Shown here: positions 45,877-55,707 of the stretch, piece by piece
Layout: the number at the start of each line of letters is the position of its first letter
Numbering within the stretch: position 1 is the stretch's first letter
From: Entomobacter blattae
GTDB lineage: Bacteria > Pseudomonadota > Alphaproteobacteria > Acetobacterales > Acetobacteraceae
Reading direction: 5' to 3'
Assembly (NCBI RefSeq): GCF_014672835.1
Contig: NZ_CP060244.1
Location: forward strand, 1,591,001-1,655,000
Length of the DNA stretch: 64,000 nucleotides
Program-made: the position numbers and the translations under genes
Notes under the pieces: model-generated
The model's input: the letters and a program-made list of their open reading frames with translations, nothing else
Databases searched by the model: none
Told to the model about the DNA's origin: nothing

Positions 45877-47181
45877 TTATGGAAGAGGATCCAGATCCTT
45901 TAAGCGAAGGGCTATACTGGCGGCGTGAGCATGAAGGCCTTCGGCCTCGGCAAGGGTAACACCTGCTGGCCCAATACGGCGTAAACTGTTTGCCGAGGTC
46001 TCCATAAAAGTTGTACGCTTGAGGAAGTCAAAAACTGATAGTCCAGAGGCAAAGCGTGCTGTGCGGTTGGTCGGAAGGACATGATTGGGCCCCGCAACGT
46101 AATCACCGATGGCTTCAGGGCAGAGGTGCCCCATAAAGACAGAGCCAGCATGGCGAACACCTTCAAAAAGGGTTTTTGGGTGCTCGACCATCAACTCAAG
46201 ATGTTCAGGAGCAATCTGGTTGACGAGCTCTAGTGCCTCTTGCCAGTTTTTAACAATAATAACAGCACCATGGTTTTCCCAACTGGTTTTGGCAATAGCT
46301 GCTCGTGGCAAATCTATCAGGGTTTTATAGACCTCTTCAATCACCTGCTTGGCAAACGATTCATCATCGGTCATAAGAATAGATTGGGCCATTTCATCGT
46401 GCTCAGCCTGCGCAAGAAGATCCATGGCAATATGTTGGGGAGAGTTTTGGGCATCGGCAATAATGACCACTTCTGAAGGGCCTGCAATGCTATCAATCCC
46501 TACGTAACCAAAAACCTGACGCTTTGCTTCAGCCACATAGGCATTGCCTGGGCCTACAATACGGTCAACTGGGGCAATGCTTTTTGTGCCATAGGCCATG
46601 GCTCCTATAGCTTGAGCACCACCAACGCGGTAAATTTCAGTCACACCTGCCTGTTTGGCTGCAGCTAACACGAGGGGATTGAGCTGTCCTGCAGGTGTTG
46701 GCACACACATGGCCATACGTTTTACCCCGGCAACCTTAGCAGGAATGGCATTCATTAGCACCGAAGAAGGGTAGGCCGCCTTGCCACCGGGTACATAAAG
46801 ACCAACTGCATCAAGGGGGAGCCATTTCATCCCCAGTAAGACCCCAGCCTGATCGGTATATTTTATATTCTCGGGGATTTGGGTTTTATGGAAACTTTCA
46901 ATACGTTGGGCTGCTAGGATAAGGGCTTCCCGTAGGGAGGAGGAGAGAGAATTCCATGCGTCCAGAATTTCTGTATCTTTTACGCGAAGAGTGGTTTCTG
47001 AAATAGCCACTTTGTCAAACTGCTGGGTATAGGCAAACAGGGCTGTATCGCCCTTGTGGCGGATTTCTGTAAGGATCTCCCGGACTTGCTCACTAACGGA
47101 GGAGGTGTTGTTTTCCCGCTGGCTCAATATAGCGGCGAAGGCCTGCGTAAAGTTTGTATCATTGGTAGAAAGCTGCTTCAT
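45877..47181 (-). CDS. hisD: Histidinol dehydrogenase
   Basis: 434 residues; last two oxidation steps of histidine synthesis with NAD+ and zinc. Visible: GLYVPGGKAAYPSSVLMNA, IYRVGGAQAIGAMAYGTKSI, VDRIVGPGNAYVAEAKRQVF, GPSEVVIIAD, AEHDEMAQSILMT, IAPEHLELM and GDYVAGPNHVLPTNRTARF, which include the catalytic Glu/His and metal ligands. Overlaps hisG by four bases (coupled). Confidence 0.97.
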   Translation of the reverse strand: MKQLSTNDTNFTQAFAAILSQRENNTSSVSEQVREILTEIRHKGDTALFAYTQQFDKVAISETTLRVKDTEILDAWNSLSSSLREALILAAQRIESFHKTQIPENIKYTDQAGVLLGMKWLPLDAVGLYVPGGKAAYPSSVLMNAIPAKVAGVKRMAMCVPTPAGQLNPLVLAAAKQAGVTEIYRVGGAQAIGAMAYGTKSIAPVDRIVGPGNAYVAEAKRQVFGYVGIDSIAGPSEVVIIADAQNSPQHIAMDLLAQAEHDEMAQSILMTDDESFAKQVIEEVYKTLIDLPRAAIAKTSWENHGAVIIVKNWQEALELVNQIAPEHLELMVEHPKTLFEGVRHAGSVFMGHLCPEAIGDYVAGPNHVLPTNRTARFASGLSVFDFLKRTTFMETSANSLRRIGPAGVTLAEAEGLHAHAASIALRLKDLDPLP

Positions 47182-47915
47182 AATGTTGTCGAACCTTCGG
47201 CAAGGGCGTTTTGGAAATGCTGAATAATGAGATTGATTTTTTGCGGTTGGGTTTTCAGTGCTGTGCGATTAACAATAAGCCTGCTGGTGATATGAGCAAT
47301 TTCCTTAATCTCTTTGAGGCCATTGGCTTTAAGGGTAGACCCTGTATCAACAAGATCGACAATGAAGCGTGAAAGGCCCAGTGTGGGGGCAAGCTCCATA
47401 GCTCCGTGGAGGTGTACAATATCGGCCTGAACCCCTTGGGCTGCAAAGTATTTTTTGGTGATGTTCGGATACTTGCTAGCTACCCTGATTTGTGACCATC
47501 GACTAGGATCGTCATGATTGGCCTCTTGAGTTGGTTCAGCAATACAGATGCGACAGGCCCCAATTTTAAGGTCTAGCGGGGCATAAATTTCCGGATAATC
47601 AAATTCCATCAGCACATCAGCACCGCAAATGCCAATTTGTGCGGCACCATAGGCAACAAACGTTGCCACATCAAAAGAACGCACGCGAATGACTTCAATC
47701 GTATCATGATTGGTCGAAAAGCGAAGCTTACGGCTATTCTCGTCAAGGCATTCCGGATCAGGGATGATATTGGCCCGTTCCAGCAAGGGCAAGCTGGCCT
47801 TGAGAATGCGTCCCTTGGGAAGAGCAATAACCAACGGGCAGGTAGGGCTTGCCTTATCAGAAAAGGGTGTTGGGTGCTGCAGGGGAGAAGAAGGAGGAGT
47901 GTGGGAATGGGCCAT
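47178..47915 (-). CDS. hisG: ATP phosphoribosyltransferase
   Basis: About 245 residues from the ATG at 47915 (a GTG at 47972 would add 19). First step of histidine synthesis. LVIALPKGRILKASLPLLER at the start, DVATFVAYGAAQIGICGADV, and the PRPP loop LIVDLVDTGSTLKANGL define the short-form HisG, which normally works with HisZ (not in window). The first 30 residues are Pro/Ser/His-rich and poorly conserved. Confidence 0.95.
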   Translation of the reverse strand: MAHSHTPPSSPLQHPTPFSDKASPTCPLVIALPKGRILKASLPLLERANIIPDPECLDENSRKLRFSTNHDTIEVIRVRSFDVATFVAYGAAQIGICGADVLMEFDYPEIYAPLDLKIGACRICIAEPTQEANHDDPSRWSQIRVASKYPNITKKYFAAQGVQADIVHLHGAMELAPTLGLSRFIVDLVDTGSTLKANGLKEIKEIAHITSRLIVNRTALKTQPQKINLIIQHFQNALAEGSTTL

Positions 47916-48151
47916 AAGGATTAAAAAACAGTATTGGGATAAGGGATGAAGATCGTTAAGGTTTTTAGGCACCAGAAAGGGAAAACAGTTTAAAAAACCG
48001 AACCACTAGAAAATGCAGGGCAGTAAGGTATAGTGGGTTTATCTCCTCCAAAAGGTTCGATAATACAGCATTGTTAGTGGCTCATGACGATAAGAACAGT
48101 CCATGCAGATAGGGGAAAAATTATTAACCAGTTATTCTTATTTTTCAAGAA

Positions 48152-49414
48152 TTATGAGTGAATACGTTCAATTTGAGCGCCACAATGGCTGAGTTTTTTT
48201 TCTACAGCCTCATAGCCTCTATCAAGATGGTAAATCCGGCTTAGAACAGTTTCTCCGTTGGCAGCAAGGCCTGCAAGAATGAGAGAAAAAGAAGCCCGTA
48301 GATCTGTGGCCATGACAGGCGCTGCAGAAAGGGAGTGCACACCGCGGATAATAGCCGATGATCCATGTACGTTAATTCGCGCACCCATACGGTTAAGTTC
48401 TGGCACATGCATGAAACGGTTTTCAAAAATGGATTCTGTAATCATTGCAGCGCCTTCGGCAACACTGAGAAGAGCCATAAACTGGGCCTGCATATCGGTA
48501 GGAAAGCCAGGGTAAGGTTCTGTCATAATATCGACCCCGCGAAGGGCTCCGGTGCGCTGGGCCCGTATGCCATCTTTTTCCTGCGTAATTTCGACCCCAG
48601 CTTCTTCCAGCAGACGGGCCACACTGCCCAGATGTTCCAGCTTGCCCCCCACAAGTTTGAGGTTCCCCCCTGTAATACCGGCAGCACAAGCGTAAGTACC
48701 ACATTCTATCCGATCTGGAATAATACTATGCGTGGCTTTATGAAGTTGGTCTACCCCTTCGATGAGGAGATGATCGGTGCCGATCCCTTTAATTTTGGCC
48801 CCCATTTTTATGAGGCATTCAATAAGGTCTTCAATTTCTGGTTCACGGGCTGCATTGACAATTTCAGTTACACCTTTGGCCAGCGTTGCTGCCATAACCA
48901 GGTTTTCGGTTGCCCCTACCGAAACAAAAGGCATGACAATACGCTCGCCCTTTAACCCTTTAGGGGCCTGGGCATCCACATAGCCATTATCAAGGTTAAT
49001 TTTAGCACCTAGGGCCTCCAGGCCTTTCAGATGGAGATCCACAGGGCGGGTGCCGATGGCACATCCTCCTGGTAAGGAGACTCGCGCCTTACCCACACGG
49101 GCAAGTAGAGGGCCCAAAACCAAGATGGAAGCACGCATTTTGGCAACAATGTCATAAGGGGCTTCTGTGTTGGTAATTTCTCCCCCCAGGGTCAGAGTAT
49201 GGGGATGATTATGGTCTTTCTCTACGGTAATGCCATGTTGGGCCAGGAGGCTGCACATGGTTTGGATGTCGGTAATTTTCGGAACGTTTTTAAGAACGAG
49301 TTTTTCTGATGTCAGCAAACCGGCTGCCATAATTGGTAAGGTCGCATTTTTTGCTCCCCCAATTTCAATCTGGCCTTTAAGGGGGCGGCCGCCACGAATA
49401 AGAAAACGATCCAT
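48152..49414 (-). CDS. murA: UDP-N-acetylglucosamine 1-carboxyvinyltransferase MurA
   Basis: 420 residues; first committed step of peptidoglycan synthesis. Motifs: [16 protein letters not shown] (Lys/Asn), the catalytic loop [17 protein letters not shown] with Cys, [20 protein letters not shown], and the end [20 protein letters not shown]. Normal length and intact. Adjacent to hisG/hisD in the conserved alphaproteobacterial order. Confidence 0.98.
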   Translation of the reverse strand: MDRFLIRGGRPLKGQIEIGGAKNATLPIMAAGLLTSEKLVLKNVPKITDIQTMCSLLAQHGITVEKDHNHPHTLTLGGEITNTEAPYDIVAKMRASILVLGPLLARVGKARVSLPGGCAIGTRPVDLHLKGLEALGAKINLDNGYVDAQAPKGLKGERIVMPFVSVGATENLVMAATLAKGVTEIVNAAREPEIEDLIECLIKMGAKIKGIGTDHLLIEGVDQLHKATHSIIPDRIECGTYACAAGITGGNLKLVGGKLEHLGSVARLLEEAGVEITQEKDGIRAQRTGALRGVDIMTEPYPGFPTDMQAQFMALLSVAEGAAMITESIFENRFMHVPELNRMGARINVHGSSAIIRGVHSLSAAPVMATDLRASFSLILAGLAANGETVLSRIYHLDRGYEAVEKKLSHCGAQIERIHS

Positions 49415-49490
49415 AGATTTACCAAGCCTGTAGAATTGTGTTGGAAAGAGAGTGAAAGAGAGGATTTAAAATTCCCTAGAGCCAAATTCC

Positions 49491-50045
49491 CTAGAGACGT
49501 GGGCCTGCCACACCTTGTTGGTGCATATATTTTCCTGCCCGGTCAGCATAGCTCGTTTCGCACGGGCTAGCACCTTGAAAGAACAGAAATTGGCATATGC
49601 CCTCATTGGCATAAATGCGGGCTGGCAAAGGGGTTGTGTTACTAATTTCAATTGTTACCTGGCCTTCCCATTCTGGCTCAAGGGGGGTAACATTAACAAT
49701 AATGCCGCAGCGGGCATAGGTGGATTTTCCAAGGCATATGACCAGAGTATCCCGCGGAATACGAAAATATTCTACAGTACGGGCCAAGGCAAAGCTGTTG
49801 GGGGGAATAATGCAGGTGGATCCTTTGCGAGTAACGAAGCTTTCTGTCTGGAAATTCTTGGGATCTACCAAGGCATTATCAACATCAGTGAAAATTTTGA
49901 ACTCGTCTGCCACCCGTGCATCATATCCGTAGGAGGAAAGCCCGTAAGAAATAACACCGTCACGTTTTTGGCGCTCTACGAAAGGCTCTATCATCGCGTG
50001 GTCTTGTGCCATGGTTCGAATCCATGTATCGGGCATGATAGACAT
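49491..50045 (-). CDS. dcd: dCTP deaminase
   Basis: 184 residues from the ATG at 50045, chosen because AAGGAG lies six bases upstream; an earlier start at 50084 would extend past that site. Converts dCTP to dUTP. Motifs: [74 protein letters not shown] (catalytic Glu), CQFLFFQG. Intact. Confidence 0.95.
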   Translation of the reverse strand: MSIMPDTWIRTMAQDHAMIEPFVERQKRDGVISYGLSSYGYDARVADEFKIFTDVDNALVDPKNFQTESFVTRKGSTCIIPPNSFALARTVEYFRIPRDTLVICLGKSTYARCGIIVNVTPLEPEWEGQVTIEISNTTPLPARIYANEGICQFLFFQGASPCETSYADRAGKYMHQQGVAGPRL

Positions 50046-50117
50046 TTGCATCTCCTTGTGATTTAGGCGCTTTCCAGAGCTCACACTTGTAGGGATAAAA
50101 AAGGAAGGGCAGAGTTT

Positions 50118-50315
50118 TTAAGGGTTTGTTAGTGTATCTTTATGGCGATTAATAGGGTGTTGATCATTTTTCTGGAGTGGAGAAGAAGACGTAGACGCAG
50201 GGGTGCGGTCTCGTGTCTGTTGTTTTCTTTTCAGAAGGTTTTCCCTTAGAGCAGTAGCTTCCCGGGTTTTTCTAGTCTGGGAGTGGGGCGGCGGGTCTGG
50301 CGGTAAAGTTTTCAT
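50118..50315 (-). CDS. Small basic conserved protein
   Basis: 65 residues, Arg/Lys/Pro-rich. The central TREATALRENLLKRKQQTRD resembles the 'AALRENLRRRK' segment of small alphaproteobacterial proteins encoded near murA. No known function. Supported by that similarity and by position; expression not shown. Confidence 0.55.
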   Translation of the reverse strand: MKTLPPDPPPHSQTRKTREATALRENLLKRKQQTRDRTPASTSSSPLQKNDQHPINRHKDTLTNP

Positions 50316-50723
50316 ACGTCAAGCAAGCTGGATGTTGGGGCAAAGATCGTGAGGCAAAAGACCACAAAGAAGCGTTAAGAGACAGGACAATAGACGAATA
50401 CCCTTTTTATTACATCAGAAACCAAGCGCTGAAAACCTATAATTATAATGCAGCGTTATAAATCGTAAAGCGGGGGCGTGAAGAGGGCTAAAATATTCAG
50501 GCGCTTTTTGGTACGGGAAGGGCCCAGGCCTATTTTGTTTCTGCTGTTTTATCTCTTCTACTGTTTTATGTTTGGGAATAATGTTGTTTAACAAGCATAA
50601 TAGCCTATCTTATTATATTAGGGGAAAGACCGATTACGCCAGATGGTTAAAGTGCCAGTTCGTGTGGCCTATTGAGGTAGGCTAAAGATATTCGTTAGTA
50701 TTTTAAATAAAAAAGGACATTTT
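50316..50723. other. Intergenic region
   Basis: No gene or RNA recognised. The last 30 bases contain the leader of the 50724 gene (AAAAAAGGACATTTT, ribosome-binding site AAAGGA). Confidence 0.4.
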
Positions 50724-51290
50724 ATGCTCTGTCGTAGGAGTTATAACAAAACACGGGGCTTCGCATCGCTAGGGGTTCCCATATCTGCATTTTTGCTTGT
50801 TACGAGCTTGGTTTATTCTTCTAAAGCTTCAGCTGAGATAATCAGTTTTGGAGGGCATCTTTTTGCGGAAAAAGGCGTGCATAAGAAATCCCGTCTAGGC
50901 AATGCTGTGGTGCCAAGTGGTATGGTAACAGCGGTGCTCAATACGGTTACCCATCGCTTGAGTTTTACAATTGCCTATCAGGGGTTATCAGGGCACATTA
51001 CTGTAGCGCATTTTCATGGTCCTGCTGAGGAGGGGAAAGATGCTCCCGCCATTTTAACAATTGCTCCTCCCTATGAAACAGGCATGCATAGGGTTGTAAC
51101 AATTTCCCCAGCAATGGAAAATTACCTAAAGCAAGACAAGGTTTATATTAACTTACACACGATTGAGAACATTAAAGGAGAAGCCAGGGCCCATCTGATA
51201 CGAAGTAAAGTAGACGATAAACTCGATCAAAATGTTAAGGAAGACCCATTGGGTGTCCCAGGTGAAGAAAAAGCGTCAGGTACTTACTAG
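50724..51290 (+). CDS. Exported CHRD-domain protein
   Basis: 188 residues. Signal peptide (VPISAFLLVTSLVYSSKASA, cleavage after ASA). The mature part is one CHRD domain: SRLGNAVVPSGMVTAVLNTV, HRLSFTIAYQGLSGHITVAH, FHGPAEEGKDAP, DKVYINLHTIENIKGEARAH. CHRD proteins are secreted beta proteins of unclear function in bacteria. The C-terminal 30 residues are hydrophilic. Good ribosome-binding site AAAGGA. Confidence 0.88.
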   Translation: MLCRRSYNKTRGFASLGVPISAFLLVTSLVYSSKASAEIISFGGHLFAEKGVHKKSRLGNAVVPSGMVTAVLNTVTHRLSFTIAYQGLSGHITVAHFHGPAEEGKDAPAILTIAPPYETGMHRVVTISPAMENYLKQDKVYINLHTIENIKGEARAHLIRSKVDDKLDQNVKEDPLGVPGEEKASGTY

Positions 51291-51537
51291 TTAGTATTAG
51301 GCACTGACTAGTATCAGGCACTTATAGTATAGGCACTGATTTAGTAGTAAGGCTTTACGAGCTAAAATCGCTGTTAAGGTCGGCTTTGGGAGCTTTTTTC
51401 ATCAGACTGAAAGCAACCCCCCTATCGCCAAAAAAGGCAGGGTAGGGGGCGTATTATTGAATAAAAATGAGAAGTAATATTTTTTTGATAATAAATAGAT
51501 GAATTCTATTGAGATCAGAGAAAATAATAAGAGTTTA

Positions 51538-51897
51538 TTAGGCGGAGGGGTGGGAGGTGTAATTTTTCTTTTTTTTGAAGAAGATGCACAAAAGGCCAAT
51601 AAGACCAATACTGTCAGGCAGGGCATCTTTAGGGCTGCTATGCGTAAGGCTAGCGATTATTTTGCAAATGCTAGCCGCTCCTAATATCAGGCAACCCAGT
51701 TTACGGGTGGGTTTAAGCGTAAGGAGTGCAGCGCCAGCCACTTCGGCCGCCCCCATAATTTTCATATCTTTGGTTTTCCAGCCCCAGTTAAAAAACTTTT
51801 CTCGCAAGCTGGCTTGCCCAGCAAGTTTGGCAGCTCCACAGCCAGCATAGGCCAATGTTACAACAGTTCTTATAATACAGCCACATTTTTTAGACAT
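51538..51897 (-). CDS. DoxX-like membrane protein
   Basis: 119 residues, four hydrophobic segments. ATVVTLAYAGCGAAKL-like start (VTLAYAGCGAAKLAGQASLR), then KIMGAAEVAGAALLTLKP and KLGCLILGAASICKIIASLT follow the DoxX/DoxX_2 pattern (G-x-x-E-x-x-G). Function unknown; Lys-rich C-terminal tail. On the minus strand, convergent with the CHRD gene. Confidence 0.75.
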   Translation of the reverse strand: MSKKCGCIIRTVVTLAYAGCGAAKLAGQASLREKFFNWGWKTKDMKIMGAAEVAGAALLTLKPTRKLGCLILGAASICKIIASLTHSSPKDALPDSIGLIGLLCIFFKKKKNYTSHPSA

Positions 51898-52264
51898 ATA
51901 AAATTCTCCGCTACAAAATGGATAAAAATTAACTTAATAATGAAACATAGAAAGGTTTACCTTATCTTACTAGTCTTGTCTGGGATAAAAATACAATCCT
52001 GAAAGCGTAAAGTGGCCTATCTTCTTAATATATTATAAGCAGTCTACCTGCTGGTTTCTATGAGGAACAGCATATTGTGATCTTTCCCCATCCCTGACCA
52101 ACAAAAAAACCAAACACCTTATCTTCTTCATTCTTATATTGCTCAACCGTATCGTCATGTTCTGCCAATATGTTTTCAACAATCCATTATTGTACGTAAT
52201 CTTAAAAGGTGAGAGGAGATTTGTTGAGTTTGTGAAGGTGTTTTTTAAGACAATAGAAAATCAT
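51898..52264. other. Intergenic region
   Basis: No gene recognised between the DoxX-like gene and the isocitrate dehydrogenase stop. AT-rich, with no strong hairpin. Confidence 0.4.
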
Positions 52265-53290
52265 TTAGTCTAAAAAATGGATAAGGGCTTGTTCCATATC
52301 ACGTGTGCTGGCAGTTCCCCCAATATCAGGGGTCAGGGCTTTTCTATCCTTGATAACCCGTTCTATGGCTATTTCGATCCGTTTTGCGGTGTTTTCGTGC
52401 TTCACATGGCGTAGCATAAGGGTTGCTGCCATAAGAAGGGCAAGAGGGTTTGCGGTATTTTTTCCTGCAATGTCGGGCGCTGAACCGTGAACCGCTTCGA
52501 AAATGGCAGCGTCAGTTCCGATATTGGAACCAGGTGCTAACCCAAGACCACCAACGAGGCCTGAGGCAAGGTCAGAGAGGATATCGCCAAACAGGTTGGT
52601 GGTGACAATCACATCGTAATTCCAAGGGTTGATAACAAGCTGCATGGCGCAGGCATCAACAATACGTTCATCAAAATCCACTTTTCCTGCGTAGGTTTTG
52701 GCGACTTTTCTGGCTTCTTCTAGAAAAAGGCCAGAGAGTTTTTTAAGAATGTTGGCCTTATGCACAATGGTAACTTTTTTACGGCCATTGGCCATAGCGT
52801 AGTCAAAAGCAAATTTTACAATACGTTGGCTTTCCAAGCGGGTTGTATAGCCAGTACAGGTTGCTATGCCTTCTTTATAGCCGTCAGCAGGCAGGTAGTG
52901 CTCTTGGGCCGCATAAAACCCTTCTAGATTCTCTCTAACCACCACAAGGTCGATATCAGAAAACCTGCCTTCAGGAATAAGGGTTTTTACCGGGCGCACA
53001 TTAGCGTAAAGGCCAAATTCCTGCCTGAGTGTGACATTGATGGATTTAAAGCCCCCACCAACAGGCGTGGTCAATGGGCCTTTAAGAGCCAAACCGGTTT
53101 TACGGATGCTCTCAAGAGTGTTTTGGGGAAGAGGTGTGTCATACTCCTCAATGCCTGCGAGGCCTGCTTTATGGGATTCCCATACAAAGGGGGCTTGGGC
53201 CGCTGTGAGGACAGCTGTGACAGAGTCCATAATTTCTGGGCCAATGCCATCTCCAGGAATAAGTGTGGCGGGGATCTGTTCAAGGCTCAT
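52265..53290 (-). CDS. NAD-dependent isocitrate dehydrogenase-type enzyme
   Basis: 341 residues from the ATG at 53290, with AAGGAG upstream; the frame extends to 53347 but lacks such a site. Beta-decarboxylating dehydrogenase: [83 protein letters not shown]. The choice of isocitrate over isopropylmalate rests on the Ser/Asn loop ([11 protein letters not shown]) and [11 protein letters not shown] pattern, typical of NAD-IDH in Acetobacteraceae. Acts in the TCA cycle. Confidence 0.88.
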   Translation of the reverse strand: MSLEQIPATLIPGDGIGPEIMDSVTAVLTAAQAPFVWESHKAGLAGIEEYDTPLPQNTLESIRKTGLALKGPLTTPVGGGFKSINVTLRQEFGLYANVRPVKTLIPEGRFSDIDLVVVRENLEGFYAAQEHYLPADGYKEGIATCTGYTTRLESQRIVKFAFDYAMANGRKKVTIVHKANILKKLSGLFLEEARKVAKTYAGKVDFDERIVDACAMQLVINPWNYDVIVTTNLFGDILSDLASGLVGGLGLAPGSNIGTDAAIFEAVHGSAPDIAGKNTANPLALLMAATLMLRHVKHENTAKRIEIAIERVIKDRKALTPDIGGTASTRDMEQALIHFLD

Positions 53291-53463
53291 GCTGGGTTTT
53301 CTCCTTAAAGGTTTTAATTTTTTAAGGCATGAAAAACGAAAAGGCAAGAATACAGGCGGTCATTTTTCTCTATAATCTTTCTATCTATGACGGTTTTGAA
53401 GTTATAGGAAGCTAAGATTTTCTGCGTTGAGGATAGGCGGAATAAGAACTATTGAAAGGATGA

Positions 53464-55260
53464 TCATGATAGAGTTATAGGTTCGCAGGCTACTCTAAGC
53501 CAGTCCTGCTCTTGCGGGGTTAACTGAGGGGAAATAGTCTGAAAAATGCGCGAATGATAGGTGTTAAGCCACTCTACTTCTGGCGCTGTAAGAAGGGTGG
53601 GGTTAATGAGCCTTCTGTCGAAGGGGACAAGGGTTAGCGTTTCAAACATTAAAAAAGGACGTTGGGGAGTATCGGGCACTTCTTGAACCAGGATAAGGTT
53701 TTCAAGGCGGATACCATATTGCCCTTCTTGATAATAGCCTGGCTCATTAGAAAGGATCATCCCTGCTTGTAAGGGGATAGATGGGACAGAAGAAATGCGT
53801 GGGGGGCCTTCATGGACAGAGAGATAGCTGCCTACTCCATGGCCTGTGCCGTGGTCATAGTCAGCATGGTGGCGCCATAAAAACATACGGGCTAGGCTAT
53901 CAAGTTGAGACCCTGTGCAACCCTTTGGAAAATGTGCGCTGGCTAAGGCAATATGCCCCTTTAATACCAAAGTATACATCATGGTTATTTCGAGGGGAGG
54001 GGGTTCGTTACCTAACCAGAACGTACGGGTGACATCTGTTGTACCTTCCAGATATTGGCCCCCACTATCAAGTAAGTAAAGGGCGTTGGTCGAAAGAGTA
54101 TGGGCACTCTCGTTGGTGGCTTTATAATGGATAATGGCCCCTTGTGGCCCAATCGCTGATATAGCGGGGAAACTGTCTTCCTGGTAAGTTTTGTCTTGTT
54201 TTCTCAAGGTTTCTAGTTTGGCAGCAGCTGTTATCTCTGTTTGCTGTTCAAGTTGCTCGGATGAGAGGAAATGGAGCCAGTAATTAAAACGGCATAGGGC
54301 AATCCCATCTTTGAGATGGGCCAGCCGAGCGCCTTCCTGCTCGATGGGGTTTTTACAGGATTTCAGGATCAGGCATGGGTCAGGTTTGGGAATAAGCTGG
54401 GCCTGAGCAGCCCTCAGGAGTGAGAGAAAACCAACAGAGGTAGTCGCTGGGTCGTATTGTACCACCTTATGGTGTTGTTGTGTGAGGATATCAGCCATTG
54501 AAGAGCGGTTGGCAAAACTGACATCCTTCCCGACCCATTCTTTGATTTCGGGCGAAATATCGTTTTTGTTGGTAAAAACCTCCATATGCCCATCTTGAAA
54601 AAATAAGGCACAGAGCAATGCAATAGGGGTATAGGCGATGTCATGCCCACGAATATTTAACAGCCATGCAATATTGGTGGGGTCGGTTAAAAGCAAAAGA
54701 TCGGTTTTTGTGTTTTGAAGGGTCTGCGCTAATGTTTGCCGTTTACTCTCGCTGCTGACCCCAGCATAAGAGAGGGGATGCACAACCAGCTGGGAATGGG
54801 GATAAGCTGGTTGATCCTTCCATAGCCTGTCAATAGGATTATAGTCTATGGGGGCGAGGGGAAGGCCAGCATCCTGGAAAGGTTTAAGCGCGCGTTCTGT
54901 CATGAGCCATGGGTCATAGGCAATCGGTAAAGCCTCTGCGGGCAGGAGGGTTTTAAGCCATTGACTGGGAGGCGTTTGGGTCATATGAAATGTTTCCCAA
55001 AGGGTAGGATCTACTTGCTGCTTCATCTGAAGGGTATAGCGCCCATCTGAGAAGAGGGCAGCATGGGTTTGTGTAACAATGGCTAGGCCCGCACTGCCGC
55101 TAAAATGACTAATCCATTTGAGTCTTTCGGCATAGGGGGCTGTATACTCATTCATGAATTCATCATCATGAGGTATAATAACCCCCCCCAGATTGCTTTC
55201 TTTCAGAAGAGAACGAAGAGAGGAAAGTTTATCGGCGGAGGAAAGCGTGCTTGTAGCCAT
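53464..55260 (-). CDS. Xaa-Pro aminopeptidase (M24B)
   Basis: 598 residues, the long three-domain aminopeptidase P. N-terminal creatinase-like domain (GVIIPHDDEFMNEYTAPYAE, RLKWISHFSGSAGLAIV), second similar domain, then the pita-bread domain with all five metal ligands: LLDSGGQYLEGTTDVTRTFW (two Asp), HGTGHGVGSYLSVHEGPPRI (His), NEPGYYQEGQYGIRLENLIL (two Glu). Removes N-terminal residues before proline. Stand-alone gene. Confidence 0.95.
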   Translation of the reverse strand: MATSTLSSADKLSSLRSLLKESNLGGVIIPHDDEFMNEYTAPYAERLKWISHFSGSAGLAIVTQTHAALFSDGRYTLQMKQQVDPTLWETFHMTQTPPSQWLKTLLPAEALPIAYDPWLMTERALKPFQDAGLPLAPIDYNPIDRLWKDQPAYPHSQLVVHPLSYAGVSSESKRQTLAQTLQNTKTDLLLLTDPTNIAWLLNIRGHDIAYTPIALLCALFFQDGHMEVFTNKNDISPEIKEWVGKDVSFANRSSMADILTQQHHKVVQYDPATTSVGFLSLLRAAQAQLIPKPDPCLILKSCKNPIEQEGARLAHLKDGIALCRFNYWLHFLSSEQLEQQTEITAAAKLETLRKQDKTYQEDSFPAISAIGPQGAIIHYKATNESAHTLSTNALYLLDSGGQYLEGTTDVTRTFWLGNEPPPLEITMMYTLVLKGHIALASAHFPKGCTGSQLDSLARMFLWRHHADYDHGTGHGVGSYLSVHEGPPRISSVPSIPLQAGMILSNEPGYYQEGQYGIRLENLILVQEVPDTPQRPFLMFETLTLVPFDRRLINPTLLTAPEVEWLNTYHSRIFQTISPQLTPQEQDWLRVACEPITLS

Positions 55261-55707
55261 GGGATTTCTCTATAATTTTATAAGGTTAAACTAAGAGTTT
55301 TTATTCACGGTTTTAGGAATTGGCAAAAACCATTGCTCTTACAAGGTTTAGATCAGGTTCCTACTGCTAGGGTTAGGCCGCCCTATAGAAAGGTCGGGTG
55401 TGTAAAATTTTTGGAACAAGTTTGTTGATATTTCTTTAACAATAGTGAGCCCCTTGAAAAGAAAAGTAACATAAAATTTTAATATCATGAGTATGATAAA
55501 GCACCTGGAAGGGATTTACGGAAGGGGAAAGTTTCTGTATGAGTTGGCAAGGTTGTGTTCTTTATATAACTTTATCTATTGTGAAGAAAAACTTATAACA
55601 AAAAATATTTAATAAGGTTTGCATGAGGTCGGTGGTAACGTTGTTGATAATGAAACAGAGTAGTCCATAGTATTTTGATAGAAATATCATTACTGTAGGG
55701 AGATGGA
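55261..55707. other. Intergenic region with a structured stretch
   Basis: At 55340-55410 the sequence can fold (CTAGGG...CCCTATAG and other short pairings), but no known RNA family core is complete. The rest is AT-rich and contains the promoter of the 55708 gene (AGGGAGATGG before the ATG). Confidence 0.4.

Noticed and set aside
55316-55415. Possible SRP RNA (ffs) or TPP-riboswitch-like sequence (GATCAGGTTC on plus, GAACCTGATC on minus)
   Set aside because: The SRP apical core (GGAAGGAAGCAGC) is absent, and the TPP elements CTGAGA and the downstream gene type do not fit. Only a short match to each.
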